From Bacteroidia bacterium (lineage in GTDB: Bacteria; Bacteroidota; Bacteroidia; J057), in assembly GCA_030430575.1 (NCBI GenBank), contig JAUIKF010000037.1:23295-87294 (forward strand): DNA of 64,000 nt. Direction: 5' to 3'. Shown in pieces: positions 8,801 through 16,872 of this stretch (position 1 is the stretch's first letter; every line of letters starts with the position of its first letter). The notes beneath the pieces were generated by a model. That model did not search any database. It was not told the DNA's origin and saw only the letters and a program-made list of their open reading frames with translations. Position numbers and translations under genes: made by a program.

Positions 8801-11800
8801 ACTTAACACGGGCGTTCCTCGCACGATGATTTTGTGCCCATTGGGAAGGCCATTGGTATAATAAAATGGCTCTCCTGGAGGCACTGCACTTCTATCACGT
8901 GCAGCTTTAGCTGCTTGGAAGTCAGTCAGGAGGATGTCCATCTCATTGCTTTCTGGCCAGATATTATTGATCGATTGGGGAGCAGGCGAAAAAGGATCAG
9001 ACGGCGTCAGTGGCATCTCATACTCATAATAATTCTCTTCATTATCCTGTCCTAACCGGATGAAACAAGCCGCATCGCCCGTATCGACAAAATTAGCCTG
9101 TATCGGATCGCCGATGGCCTCGGCATGCACCCAGAGTTTGAGTCGCTGGTAGTTTCGGAGGTCTACCTTCACCACCTTGAAGGCGCCTCTGGCGTCTCCG
9201 GGCATGAGGTCTTTGGCACTGAGGAGAAGGGAACGTTCATTTTGTAGGAAGCCCGCCTGGGTATTTCCATTAAGCTGCTGGCGTTGAATCCCTGGAGGCA
9301 GGGTATAGTTAAAGGGCGATTTCTGAGAATTTTCCTCAATACTCACACTGCCAATCTCAAACTGAGCTGACTGGAAGCCAGCAGGTCCTATAAACTCACA
9401 GACCGGCTGTAGCTGGTAGTTGTTTTGGAAACGTCTCCACTGAGTCGCAACGAGTTGGAACTCCGTCAGACGGAGGATGACCGAGTCTTCAAACCCTGTC
9501 AGAAACATTCGCACAAAGTCTACCGACTTGAGGTTGGAAATATTATTGATGGCTTCGCGGCTGAGGTCAGCCACAGGAATACGGAACTGGAACCAGGTCA
9601 CTTCTGTGGTCCGGTTATCTACGTTGACAGTACTCTGAATACTGTCCACGATGAAGTTGGTTCCTGGAACCATCGCAGAGGGCTTCAGGTCAATTTCATA
9701 CTGAAAATATTCCTCTGCTGTACTCAGGTTACCATTCTGGTTGATGTCCTCTGCATCGGGTTCCTGACTCCCCAATGTCAGGAAATTGCCCCCAGACTGG
9801 GCATTGCTGCCTGGAGGGGAGTTGCCTTCCATTCCATTAAACTTCAGGTAACGGCCGAGAATGCCTGTTCCATTGGTTTCATAATCCGCATCGCGGAAGT
9901 GAAGGAAGTCATCCGTACTAGGATCAGCGAGCGCTTGCTGATAAGCAGGGTGGTTGACACCCAGCACCGCTTCCAGCGGACGCAAATAAGCGCTATCGTA
10001 AAAGCTTCGCTCATTGTCATTGTTCAACCCGTCCAACCCAATATCTTGGAAGGTCCGCTCCGCTGGGTCATTGGAGAAGGTCTGGTTTGGGGGGAGACCG
10101 ATGGGCACACGCCCCCAAACAGTAGTGTCTATATTATTGACATCCAGTTCATTACGAGGCAATCCATTTTCGAGCGAGATGGCTTTATCGGGCAACACAT
10201 CCTCACTGATGCGCCCAAGATTAAAGTACACTTTACCACCCGTATGATTCGGTTCCTTCATAAAGGGGTCCATCATCCAGAATTCAAGGAACTCTACATT
10301 TGTCGCTTCAAAGTCATTATTGACGGTCACCTGACGCGTGACACCCGCCCAGTTGTCCTTAGGATTTTTGAGCTTACCTGTGGCAGGGTCTACATCTGTT
10401 GTATAGTTATAGTGTCCCCGTTCATCTGGAATATAGTGTAGGTCAAAAGTTGGTTGAATGCTGGCACCAAATGCAGGCCGAGAAGTCGGGAAGATTTCCT
10501 GGATCGTGACCATTCGGGTATAGTTGTCTCGGATATCTTCAGCGGGAATATTGGGTCGTCCAAAGCCTTGCAAGAAGGACTGGTCAATCTGGTACCAGGC
10601 CAATTTTCCACGGGTGAAGTTTCGGGCCAAAGGAGAGGGATCGGTGTCTACCGGGTCGTCAACTGCTGGATTGTCCTCGGGAAAAGCAGCCAGCTTCCAC
10701 TGGTTGATGCCTGAAAGGACAAAATTGGTCTTAGCCGCCTCGAAATCGTCAAGGTAGATATTACTCTTGTCCCGCTCCGTCTGGACTTGCCTGGGCTGGC
10801 CGGGTTTGAACTGTGCAAATTCTACATTTCCCTGAATACTCGACGTCTGTTTGGTACTGATCAGGGGCAATTTATCGATTGCCTTGGTGAGCCATTCTGA
10901 CTCCGTACGATAAGCAGCGTCTATCCCCCAGAGGAGGTTATTGGTGGGTTCATCGCCAAGGGTAGTCTTTTGGGTAAAGGGCCGTTCACTCAGGTTCAAC
11001 GCAGTCAGCCCAAGGGTCAAATTGTCGGTAGGTGCATATTCTGCACGTGCTCCCAGCAACGTCTTGCTTTGCACATTGTAAAGAGAGGAACTTTCGTAGT
11101 TCACATCGATCTTCTGTCCAGAAGTGAGGAGGGCCTCATTGAGGATCGTCACTTTTCCCCCAAAATAATCCACCAGATAATCAGAGCCTTCAACGAGCGG
11201 TACCCCATTGGCGGTCACCGTCACACTGCCTTCCTGTAGGTTAAAAGCGTTCAGGGGAATTTCATTTCCACCCGAAGAGCGATAAAATCCCTGTAAAGCG
11301 TAACGATTCAGGCGAGGGAAGTTCTGGATCGCATCCTGTTGCGTCCCATCATATAGGGGGTCAAAGACATATTCGTTAATGGCGTCCTGATCAGGCTCTA
11401 GTTGCGCCCGCAGGTAATCACCAAATGGCTCCAAGACCGGGAAGATAATCAACCCTCGATCTGGGATGATGGTCCTCCCTTCAATGAAGTCAAAGTAGTT
11501 GTCAGGATTAGGAGCCGTATGGTTCGTCAGACGATCCAGTTCTGTGGCCTGGATCAGCAATTTATTGGCGATAGGACCTGTAGGTAGGTAGTTTAGCTTA
11601 CCATCGCTGGTACCTGAGTTATAGGTGATGTCCAGGAAAAAGCCTTGGCGCTCAATCCCATAGCCGATGCTATAGATGTTTTTCATCATCAGGTCCCAGG
11701 CGGGATACATCTGTACATTGCCACGAGTATCTGTGTAGTTGGGCTTGACCGAAGCAGGCTTTAGCATCTTCAGAAACAGGAGATTGGTTCCAGAACCAGC

Positions 11801-13312
11801 CGCAGGGACGTCTTGCGAGAATTCACCCACTTGATAGCTTTGACCATTGAAGGTGTATTCAAAAGCTACAAAAAGTACTTGGTTGGCCACGGCCCGTTGA
11901 TTCATCGAAATATACCCAAGCTGTGGGTCAAAGCTGAATTCATTATTATCCAGCTTCCGCATATTGGTCACCCGTTCGTAGTCCAGGCCTTCTTGCATAC
12001 CAATAGCATCCAGGGCATCGGGAGCCGTACGGTAATCCCGAAAGGCGGGATCAGCCGTCAGCTTGCCATATAGATCATTGGCATCATTGTCGGGAAAGCG
12101 AACGGCGGTGCTACCATTGATGGTATCATTGAAGATCAATCCCAGTCCGCCATTGGGCGCACGGTTGCTATTTTCCCCCAAATCCACCAGTCCAACCGCA
12201 TTACGGTTATTTTGAGTCGTAGATCCTCGTTGGTTATTGATCCAAACTTCTATTCGGTTGATCCTGACAGTTGAGTTCACCTGTGGCAAATTGACCAATG
12301 CAGGTTCGTAACGTGAGCGGAAGTAATGAGAGAGAAAATAGTGACGGTACTCGTCGTATTGCGCTACTTCCTGCTCAAATGGCGTCTCTATTGCTCCCCC
12401 ACCAGCGATACTCACTGTCTCTACTTTTCCACGCTCTGTAGAAGCCACCGCAATGATATTGATGGGTCCGAATTTGAGGCCCGCTTTTAACCCAAATAGA
12501 TTGGAACGCCCTTGAATCAGGGTATTTCCTAGCGGCATGCTTACATTACCCGCTTCTATGCTCTGGAGAATTTTGTCCTCATCTCCTTCCCATTTCAGCT
12601 TCAACTGGTTCTCAAAATCAAAAGTCGCCTTGGTATCAAAATTGAAATTGAGGTTCATCAATTTCCCTATTTGTCCCGTTACCCCCAACTGGATCTGCTG
12701 GTCAAAATTGAAGGTCGTGACGCGCTGCTGACGCAGGGGGAGAGAGGGGTTGTCTGTCCGGTTGCGATCGAGGGAGAAATTGAGGGTAGCGTAGCCAGTA
12801 GGGCGTATTTCAACGGTTCCTCCTCCAAATATGTCACTGATTTCTCCTAGCTCGAAGGTCGGGATGAGCCCAGGCTTCTCGCCGTCCCCTTGGGCCAGCG
12901 ATTGTTCGCGATAGTATTCGGCAATGCCGTTTTTTCTCCGATACTCCAGATAATCCTCAAAAGAGATCCAGGAAGGCGGACGCATGTCAACACCTCCGAT
13001 TCTTTCATGGATATAATAACCTTTTCCGTCTTCAGAGAGTTCAAATTCTACCTTGACGTTACTGGGGTTTTTGAGGTACATGGGAGACACATACCCCTGC
13101 CGTGTAGCATCCCCGACACGGTCATTGGGGTTGCGTTTTTTCTTAGATGTGTCCTCATCTACAGAATAAAAAAGTTCTGGCGGCTCATAGGGCATTTGCC
13201 ATACGACTGCTGATGGGATAGAATCTGCTAAGGTTTGTGGAGGGGTCGCTTCTTCACCTGAGAATACAGATGCCACGACCGATACCAATAATGCTATACT
13301 GAACTCGGACAA
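5861..13312 (-). CDS. sprA: T9SS outer-membrane translocon protein SprA
   Basis: A 2483-aa outer-membrane protein, in the size range of known SprA/Sov (about 2400 aa), the giant beta-barrel through which T9SS cargo crosses the outer membrane; it is required for gliding in gliders. A hydrophobic N-terminus (SIALLVSVVASVF) acts as signal peptide. Long Tyr/Asn-rich beta-strand stretches follow, and the protein ends in a strand-like, near-aromatic terminus (FKIRFSLAN). It lies directly downstream of ruvA on the same strand, a neighbourhood common for sprA in Bacteroidota. A Lys/Arg/Glu-rich segment (about residues 1950-2010, EKEQKRRAKQREKEAAKK) interrupts the barrel-like pattern and may be a periplasmic or surface loop. 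At least five proteins in this window carry C-terminal domains of the kind that use this pore. Confidence 0.96.
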   Translation of the reverse strand: MSEFSIALLVSVVASVFSGEEATPPQTLADSIPSAVVWQMPYEPPELFYSVDEDTSKKKRNPNDRVGDATRQGYVSPMYLKNPSNVKVEFELSEDGKGYYIHERIGGVDMRPPSWISFEDYLEYRRKNGIAEYYREQSLAQGDGEKPGLIPTFELGEISDIFGGGTVEIRPTGYATLNFSLDRNRTDNPSLPLRQQRVTTFNFDQQIQLGVTGQIGKLMNLNFNFDTKATFDFENQLKLKWEGDEDKILQSIEAGNVSMPLGNTLIQGRSNLFGLKAGLKFGPINIIAVASTERGKVETVSIAGGGAIETPFEQEVAQYDEYRHYFLSHYFRSRYEPALVNLPQVNSTVRINRIEVWINNQRGSTTQNNRNAVGLVDLGENSNRAPNGGLGLIFNDTINGSTAVRFPDNDANDLYGKLTADPAFRDYRTAPDALDAIGMQEGLDYERVTNMRKLDNNEFSFDPQLGYISMNQRAVANQVLFVAFEYTFNGQSYQVGEFSQDVPAAGSGTNLLFLKMLKPASVKPNYTDTRGNVQMYPAWDLMMKNIYSIGYGIERQGFFLDITYNSGTSDGKLNYLPTGPIANKLLIQATELDRLTNHTAPNPDNYFDFIEGRTIIPDRGLIIFPVLEPFGDYLRAQLEPDQDAINEYVFDPLYDGTQQDAIQNFPRLNRYALQGFYRSSGGNEIPLNAFNLQEGSVTVTANGVPLVEGSDYLVDYFGGKVTILNEALLTSGQKIDVNYESSSLYNVQSKTLLGARAEYAPTDNLTLGLTALNLSERPFTQKTTLGDEPTNNLLWGIDAAYRTESEWLTKAIDKLPLISTKQTSSIQGNVEFAQFKPGQPRQVQTERDKSNIYLDDFEAAKTNFVLSGINQWKLAAFPEDNPAVDDPVDTDPSPLARNFTRGKLAWYQIDQSFLQGFGRPNIPAEDIRDNYTRMVTIQEIFPTSRPAFGASIQPTFDLHYIPDERGHYNYTTDVDPATGKLKNPKDNWAGVTRQVTVNNDFEATNVEFLEFWMMDPFMKEPNHTGGKVYFNLGRISEDVLPDKAISLENGLPRNELDVNNIDTTVWGRVPIGLPPNQTFSNDPAERTFQDIGLDGLNNDNERSFYDSAYLRPLEAVLGVNHPAYQQALADPSTDDFLHFRDADYETNGTGILGRYLKFNGMEGNSPPGSNAQSGGNFLTLGSQEPDAEDINQNGNLSTAEEYFQYEIDLKPSAMVPGTNFIVDSIQSTVNVDNRTTEVTWFQFRIPVADLSREAINNISNLKSVDFVRMFLTGFEDSVILRLTEFQLVATQWRRFQNNYQLQPVCEFIGPAGFQSAQFEIGSVSIEENSQKSPFNYTLPPGIQRQQLNGNTQAGFLQNERSLLLSAKDLMPGDARGAFKVVKVDLRNYQRLKLWVHAEAIGDPIQANFVDTGDAACFIRLGQDNEENYYEYEMPLTPSDPFSPAPQSINNIWPESNEMDILLTDFQAAKAARDRSAVPPGEPFYYTNGLPNGHKIIVRGTPVLSDLRNIMIGARNPRPCPDEFTPIQDVDVELWINELRLTDFDKTSGWATNANFSVQGADFFTLNGSISNRTPGFGGLEQKVSERSQENTFRYDLAGNFSLGKLFPQNWGINLPMYVTYGEQKITPKFNPREPDIRTKELLESIEEKPQRDSTRREFQDYSRNQSVSFNNVRVQKLPDPNAKPDPKGPKAKMPWSAEKFDFTFSYNEQLNRSAFVERLRRTQHRFVINYRYNFQPVEIKPFKAWKRKNPISLFNFNLLPNAFSMTLHGNRDFEERKMRTGSTFGGSVEPTFAKNFELARTYNLTWNLTQSLSVNFTATNSSRVDEVRGYYEDATPAEQDSVGTVWDNLFKIGRDTARGHYNMVNMGRNIGYTQNMALTYQMPFNKFTWTSWINGNVNYAGSFQWTQAPENNKALGATISNAQNLQGTGRVDLKGLYGKITPIKKLMDAIDKRAREKEQKRRAKQREKEAAKKGQSANKPAGRNPQRPQGPVAEEDTSRFKALRNIGQELLRIVFSVQSLDLSINRNANTILPGYIPATDNFGLDFRYESPFDDESFQPTGALPPTPGFVFGSQKDIRHLAGQNGWISRDSTLSNFYARNLNEQINGRTSVELFKGFRIDFNVNRMRNENFSELFRWNQDSLAYIGSDQLVNGSFNMSYIFLNTAFEKNEDFSQAFDDFDRSREEISRRLRDRNPWADSLGLSSVAFQNGYSKGNQDVLIPALLAGYSITGASNIELNNFPKIPLPNWNINYNGLNNLPFLKGVMNSFTLRHAYRATYNVSSFSNNLNAEVDSRGFVTNTETKQDLNGNDFEEFYSTDNIQSVQINEQFSPLLGVQMNFKNGVTSSIDYKKDRRLSFSTGTLQLTEQRSEDVSVMIGWRKDKLNAQFRLLGRDFDLQNSLNAQFRFTLSDNRTRNRTLDSNLSPEYTQGSFNLILEPTIDYVINTRVNIQLFFKQNITKPYTSNTYRTGFTSGGFKIRFSLAN

Positions 13313-13468
13313 AATTTCGCTCTTTTAATTAAATACAAAGAATCGATCAAAAAATCACATATCAAAGTATAGCATTTACATCATAGGCACTAACGGGGGG
13401 ATTAAGTAGCGTTGTTGGGGTAAAAGTACTAAATACTTCTGAAGGATGAAGTGCAATTTTTTCCCTCA

Positions 13469-14071
13469 CTAGGGATTTCTGAGGGAAAGTTTAATTATTT
13501 CCTCAACTGTGAGGGTTTCCTTAGTCGATTTAAGGATTTTGTCGATGCGTTTGCCAGCTTCTTGGCGAGAGAAACCAAGGTTGGTGAGGGCCATGAGGGC
13601 TTCCGCCTTGAGCTGGCCTGCCGTTGCTGCGGGGCCAGCAGTTCCATCTGTGGCAGTGGGAAATTCTCCGTCTATTTTCAGTTTATCTTTCAGTTCCAGA
13701 ATGATACGGCCCGCGGTTTTGGCACCGATGCCTTTGATCCGCTTGAGGCTGACGGTATCTTCCATGCGGATCGCCTGAAACAGGTCAGCAGGAGAGCTGC
13801 TGGAAAGGATAGTCAGCGCCGTGCTGGCCCCTACGCCAGAGACGCCGATCAATTGCTCGAATATGCGTTGTTCTTGTAATTCGGCAAAGCCGTATAGGAG
13901 TTGCGCATCTTCCCGAACGACCATAAAGGTATGCAGTTTAAGCTGCTTTTGCCCTTTGATCTTGTCATAGGTATGCATGCTGATCAGCACGCGGTAGCCT
14001 ACGCCATTACATTCGATGATGACATTGCCTGGTTCTATATGGGTGATTTCCCCTTTCAGGTATGCGATCAT
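13469..14071 (-). CDS. ruvA: Holliday junction branch migration protein RuvA
   Basis: A 200-aa subunit that binds four-way DNA junctions as a tetramer and loads the RuvB motor. The N-terminal OB-fold (residues 1-63, MIAYLKGEITHIEPGNVIIE) is followed by tandem helix-hairpin-helix motifs (about 70-140, GVSGVGASTALTIL and KRIKGIGAKTAGRIILELKDKL), an acidic/Ala-Gly linker and the C-terminal RuvB-binding three-helix domain (EALMALTNLGFSRQEAGK). The length equals the family norm. sprA follows after 156 nt on the same strand. The upstream region holds a TGTGGTY tandem repeat rather than a recognisable partner gene. Confidence 0.96.
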   Translation of the reverse strand: MIAYLKGEITHIEPGNVIIECNGVGYRVLISMHTYDKIKGQKQLKLHTFMVVREDAQLLYGFAELQEQRIFEQLIGVSGVGASTALTILSSSSPADLFQAIRMEDTVSLKRIKGIGAKTAGRIILELKDKLKIDGEFPTATDGTAGPAATAGQLKAEALMALTNLGFSRQEAGKRIDKILKSTKETLTVEEIIKLSLRNP

Positions 14072-14080
14072 GGAAGAACG

Positions 14081-14181
14081 TTTGTGGTTTGTGGTCTGTG
14101 GTCTGTGGTCTGTGGTTTGTGGTTTGTGGTTTGTGGTTTGTGATTGCCTTTTTAACCACAGACAACAAACTACAGACCTCA
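14081..14181. repeat. TGTGGTY tandem heptamers plus inverted copies
   Basis: Roughly nine TGTGGTT/TGTGGTC units (14081-14142) are followed after a short gap by degenerate complementary units (ACCACAGAC, AACTACAGACC) at 14153-14181. They fill the gap between ruvA and the barrel-protein gene and could fold into one long hairpin. Confidence 0.65.
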
Positions 14182-14190
14182 GACTTTGTC

Positions 14191-15021
14191 TTAAATATCT
14201 GAACTAGCAGGTGATGGACTCTTGGGGAAACGATTGCCCCCGAGGGTATAGGTAATCCCTATCAAGACGCCAAGGCTAGCGTTATACGAGGCAGCACGCG
14301 CTGCTGGCCAATAGTCCTGACGATTAGTCTGACCAGCTTCAGTGACGCGGAAGGAAGCCGTTTTGTCTTCGGCATCATCCAGGCCATAGTCACCTCTCAG
14401 ACGGAGGTTTAGCACAAAGTCGTCTACAAGTTTAATATCAAATCCCACTTCTCCCACCACGCTATAGGTACGATTGGTATAAAGCGCATAGGTGTCGGGA
14501 TAATCAGTGACATTGGGAGGAATAGGGAGGATATACTCTGTGTCTGTGGTATACTCGAAAGCCCTGGTGAGCAAGTTCATCTGTAGACCTGCATAGGCTG
14601 AAAACGAAATTTTTGAGACCGTAGGGTCCGCTGTATGAAAGCCGATCATCAATGGGATCTTGAGGTACTCAAGACGGGTTGTGTTTAGGTCACACAAGTA
14701 TTCCTCGCCCCTGTAACGACACGTACTGGTCCCACTGGCAAGGTCACGCGTAGAATGGCGGACGCCAGCCTGGGTATAAAGAACATTTAAGCGAATGCCA
14801 AAAGCAGCACCTGGGTTCCACCCAAGGACCAGACCGCCGGCCATATTGGGGAGGAACTCTTGCTGGAAAAATCCAGGCTGGTAGAGCAGTCGATCATCAG
14901 CATTAAATAGGGTAGAGACCGTGGGCATTCCAAATGCTCCCACTTTAAGGCCTTTTTGCGCTTGGACCGAGCCACAGATCATGAGCAGGGATACAAGCAG
15001 GATGAGGCTAACATTTCGCAT
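14191..15021 (-). CDS. Outer-membrane beta-barrel (PorT/OMP_b-brl-like) protein
   Basis: A 276-aa protein with a clean signal peptide (MRNVSLILLVSLLMICGSVQA, cleavage before QKG). Alternating hydrophobic strands follow (GGLVLGWNPGAAFGIRLNVLYTQAG, FSAYAGLQMNLLT, VVGEVGFDIKL, YNASLGVLIGITYTL), the pattern of the eight-stranded outer-membrane barrel family common in Bacteroidota. A Cys pair (TCRYRGEEYLC) sits in a predicted extracellular loop. A TAGTTTTG -7 box lies 29 nt upstream. The ligand and role are unknown. The gene is a single unit, divergent from the YciO-type gene. Confidence 0.8.
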   Translation of the reverse strand: MRNVSLILLVSLLMICGSVQAQKGLKVGAFGMPTVSTLFNADDRLLYQPGFFQQEFLPNMAGGLVLGWNPGAAFGIRLNVLYTQAGVRHSTRDLASGTSTCRYRGEEYLCDLNTTRLEYLKIPLMIGFHTADPTVSKISFSAYAGLQMNLLTRAFEYTTDTEYILPIPPNVTDYPDTYALYTNRTYSVVGEVGFDIKLVDDFVLNLRLRGDYGLDDAEDKTASFRVTEAGQTNRQDYWPAARAASYNASLGVLIGITYTLGGNRFPKSPSPASSDI

Positions 15022-15049
15022 AGGTTGAGTCGGTAAAATTTAGCAATAC

Positions 15050-15057
15050 CAAAACTA
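15050..15057 (-). promoter_or_regulatory. Bacteroidota -7 box for the barrel-protein gene
   Basis: The minus strand reads TAGTTTTG, matching TAnnTTTG, 29 nt before the ATG. A clear -33 TTG is not assigned. Confidence 0.45.
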
Positions 15058-15183
15058 AAACTAATTTAGGTTCTTTGCAATTTGTTATCTTGTGAAAAAA
15101 TTGGGACGGTCCATGGTCCAAATGCCGTATTTGGTCCAGCCAAGAAACAGAAAAACACAGAAACCTCCAAAAACTCTCCTCCA

Positions 15184-15816
15184 TTGGCAGCAACGTATCT
15201 CTCCATCCACCCCGAATCCCCTCAACCTAGATTTATCAGCCGAGTTGTCGATTGCCTTCGCAAGGGCGGCATTATCATCTATCCTACCGACACACTCTAT
15301 GGGTTGGGATGTGATATGTACAACAAAAAAGCAGTGGAGCGTATCTGCCAACTCAAGGGTATTTCGCCCGAAAAAGCACAGCTAAGCTGCATTTGCCCCG
15401 ACCTCAAGACAGCAGGAGCTTACACCATTCAGCTCTCCAATCCCGTCTTCAAACTCATGCGAAAGACCTTGCCAGGGCCCTACACCTATGTCCTGCAAGC
15501 CTCCAAAGAAGTGCCTCGTCACTTCCAGTCCAAGCGCAAGACCATCGGCATCCGTGTCGTAGACCACGCCATCACCAATGCTATCGTCCAAGAACTCGGA
15601 CATCCCCTTCTCAGCACCAGCCTTCCTCCTGACGAAGACGAACCGTCTTACATCATCTATCCCGAAGAGATTCGGGAGCGGTACCATAAGCGCGTCGACT
15701 TCATCGTCGACGGAGGTTATGGAGAGATGGAAGGGTCTACAGTCTTGGACTGTAGTGGGGAAGAGATTGTGGTGCTGCGGGAAGGGAAGGGAACGCTGGA
15801 GGGGCTGGGGATTTGA
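15184..15816 (+). CDS. YciO/YrdC/Sua5-family L-threonylcarbamoyladenylate synthase-like protein
   Basis: The YrdC domain binds double-stranded RNA/tRNA and, in TsaC/Sua5 members, makes threonylcarbamoyl-AMP for t6A37 tRNA modification; YciO members are close relatives with a less certain role. Visible motifs are GGIIIYPTDTLYGLGCD near the N-terminus, the KRKTIGIRV basic strand, and HPLLSTSLP near the end. There is no in-frame ATG before residue 60 of the domain. The frame is open from a TTG at 15082, but the TTG used here puts SIHPESPQPR a few residues from the N-terminus, exactly as in YciO proteins of about 206 aa, and gives 210 aa. The start is therefore homology-based and uncertain. Confidence 0.8.
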   Translation: MAATYLSIHPESPQPRFISRVVDCLRKGGIIIYPTDTLYGLGCDMYNKKAVERICQLKGISPEKAQLSCICPDLKTAGAYTIQLSNPVFKLMRKTLPGPYTYVLQASKEVPRHFQSKRKTIGIRVVDHAITNAIVQELGHPLLSTSLPPDEDEPSYIIYPEEIRERYHKRVDFIVDGGYGEMEGSTVLDCSGEEIVVLREGKGTLEGLGI

Positions 15817-15833
15817 GGGGATGATTGCAAAGT

Positions 15834-15860
15834 TCAAACTCAAATACAAGCTCAAACTCA
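15834..15860. repeat. CTCAAACT-type low-complexity repeat
   Basis: Imperfect CAAACTCAAA/CAAGCTCAAA units follow the YciO-type gene. The rest of the gap to the next gene (to 15989) contains no gene that I can see. Confidence 0.45.
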
Positions 15861-15989
15861 ATTTTCTACTAGGCTTGATTCCTGAATTGTACTACGGCCT
15901 TTGGAGGAATTAAGAATTTTCTAGCCATAATTACCCTAGGGTAGACGCCCAATAAAGGTTATATTTGGCTATAAAATCGGTCATACCTT

Positions 15990-16214
15990 ATGTCTTTAGT
16001 AGAAACATATTTGATTTGGATTAAAAAACTGAGTGTAGATGCACGATTAGGGTTGATTGCTAGAATATCAGATTCTCTTCGAAAAGAAGCCGTTGACAGG
16101 AGTACGCAATTTTTTGCTACTTGTGGGAAATTAGAATCAGAGGAGACGGATGATGAATTAATTGATGAAATTCGGTCAGCGAGGTATTTTAGAGACAAAT
16201 CGATTGAATTTTAA
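15990..16214 (+). CDS. Small antitoxin-like hypothetical protein
   Basis: A 74-aa acidic, helical protein. The N-terminus (YLIWIKKLSVDARLGLIARI) and the ending (ESEETDDELIDEIRSARYFRD, then a charged tail) resemble small Bacteroidota proteins encoded just before PIN-domain VapC toxins, where the last residues embrace the toxin. No toxin follows here: the next gene is convergent and overlaps the stop by 4 bp. This would be an orphan antitoxin or a stand-alone regulator. The similarity is from pattern memory only, with no catalytic motif to confirm it. Base composition is more AT-rich than the neighbours. Confidence 0.55.
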   Translation: MSLVETYLIWIKKLSVDARLGLIARISDSLRKEAVDRSTQFFATCGKLESEETDDELIDEIRSARYFRDKSIEF

Positions 16215-16708
16215 CCATGCCCTCCCCAATGCCGCTTCACCACCAACCTCATCATCTCCTCCAAATACTTTTGATCCACCGCAGAAAAATCCGCTAGCTG
16301 ATCGCTATCGACATCTAGCACGCCTTTCACTTCGCCTTCGGCGATGAGGGGCACAACAATCTCCGATTGAGAAGCACTGCTGCAGGCAATATGGCCTGGG
16401 AAGGCGTTGACATCATCGACGACCAGCGTCTTTTGCTGGGTCGCAGCAGCGCCGCAGACGCCACGGTCCAGCGCGATGCGCGTGCAGGCCAACGGCCCTT
16501 GGAAAGGCCCCAGGACCAGTTCTCCATCTATCATGCGATAGAAGCCCACCCAGAAGAAGCCCATGGCTTCTTTGAGGACAGCCGCTATATTGGCAAGGTT
16601 GGCGATGAGGTCCGGCTCATCGGCGATCAAGGCCTTGACTTGTGGAAGGAGTTCCTGGTAGCGCTCGGCCCTGCTGAGCCCTTCGGATAGTATAAGTGAT
16701 TCGGACAT
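16211..16708 (-). CDS. msrC: Free methionine-(R)-sulfoxide reductase (GAF domain)
   Basis: A 165-aa cytosolic GAF-domain enzyme that reduces free methionine-R-sulfoxide, protecting the methionine pool from oxidation. The three family cysteines are at C75 (LACTRI), C85 (RGVCG) and C109 (HIACSS). Their spacing of 10 and 24 residues equals that of the Escherichia coli enzyme (C84, C94, C118). The surrounding SEIVVPL and GVLDVDSD strands are also typical. The length is normal. The stop overlaps the stop of the small convergent antitoxin-like gene. It appears to be a single-gene unit. Confidence 0.9.
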   Translation of the reverse strand: MSESLILSEGLSRAERYQELLPQVKALIADEPDLIANLANIAAVLKEAMGFFWVGFYRMIDGELVLGPFQGPLACTRIALDRGVCGAAATQQKTLVVDDVNAFPGHIACSSASQSEIVVPLIAEGEVKGVLDVDSDQLADFSAVDQKYLEEMMRLVVKRHWGGHG

Positions 16709-16775
16709 CTGGAGATTGCGTAACTATTTCAAAAAAATATCCTATTAATCCTGCAAATCTTGTCAATCCTGTCAT

Positions 16776-16806
16776 AAAAAGAAAAAGAGGCAAAAAGTTT
16801 TGCCCC
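16776..16806 (-). terminator. Rho-independent terminator after the T9SS gene
   Basis: On the minus strand a GGCAAAA/TTTTGCC stem with a 2-nt loop is followed by TTTTTCTTTTT. It lies about 70 nt after the stop of the 16873 gene and before the msrC start, which suits termination of the former. Confidence 0.65.
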
Positions 16807-16872
16807 TTGAAACAAAGAATGAGAAACACATTTTCTAATAATTAATCAATAATCATTCAATTAATCATCAAG

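Noticed and set aside
9425..10441. A 338-codon open frame antisense to sprA
   Set aside because: It lies wholly within sprA in the opposite direction, has no recognisable motif and reads as a shadow of the SprA codon pattern.
14016..14207. A plus-strand open frame across the TGTGGTY array
   Set aside because: The product is repetitive Cys/Trp/Val sequence from the tandem repeat; not a gene.
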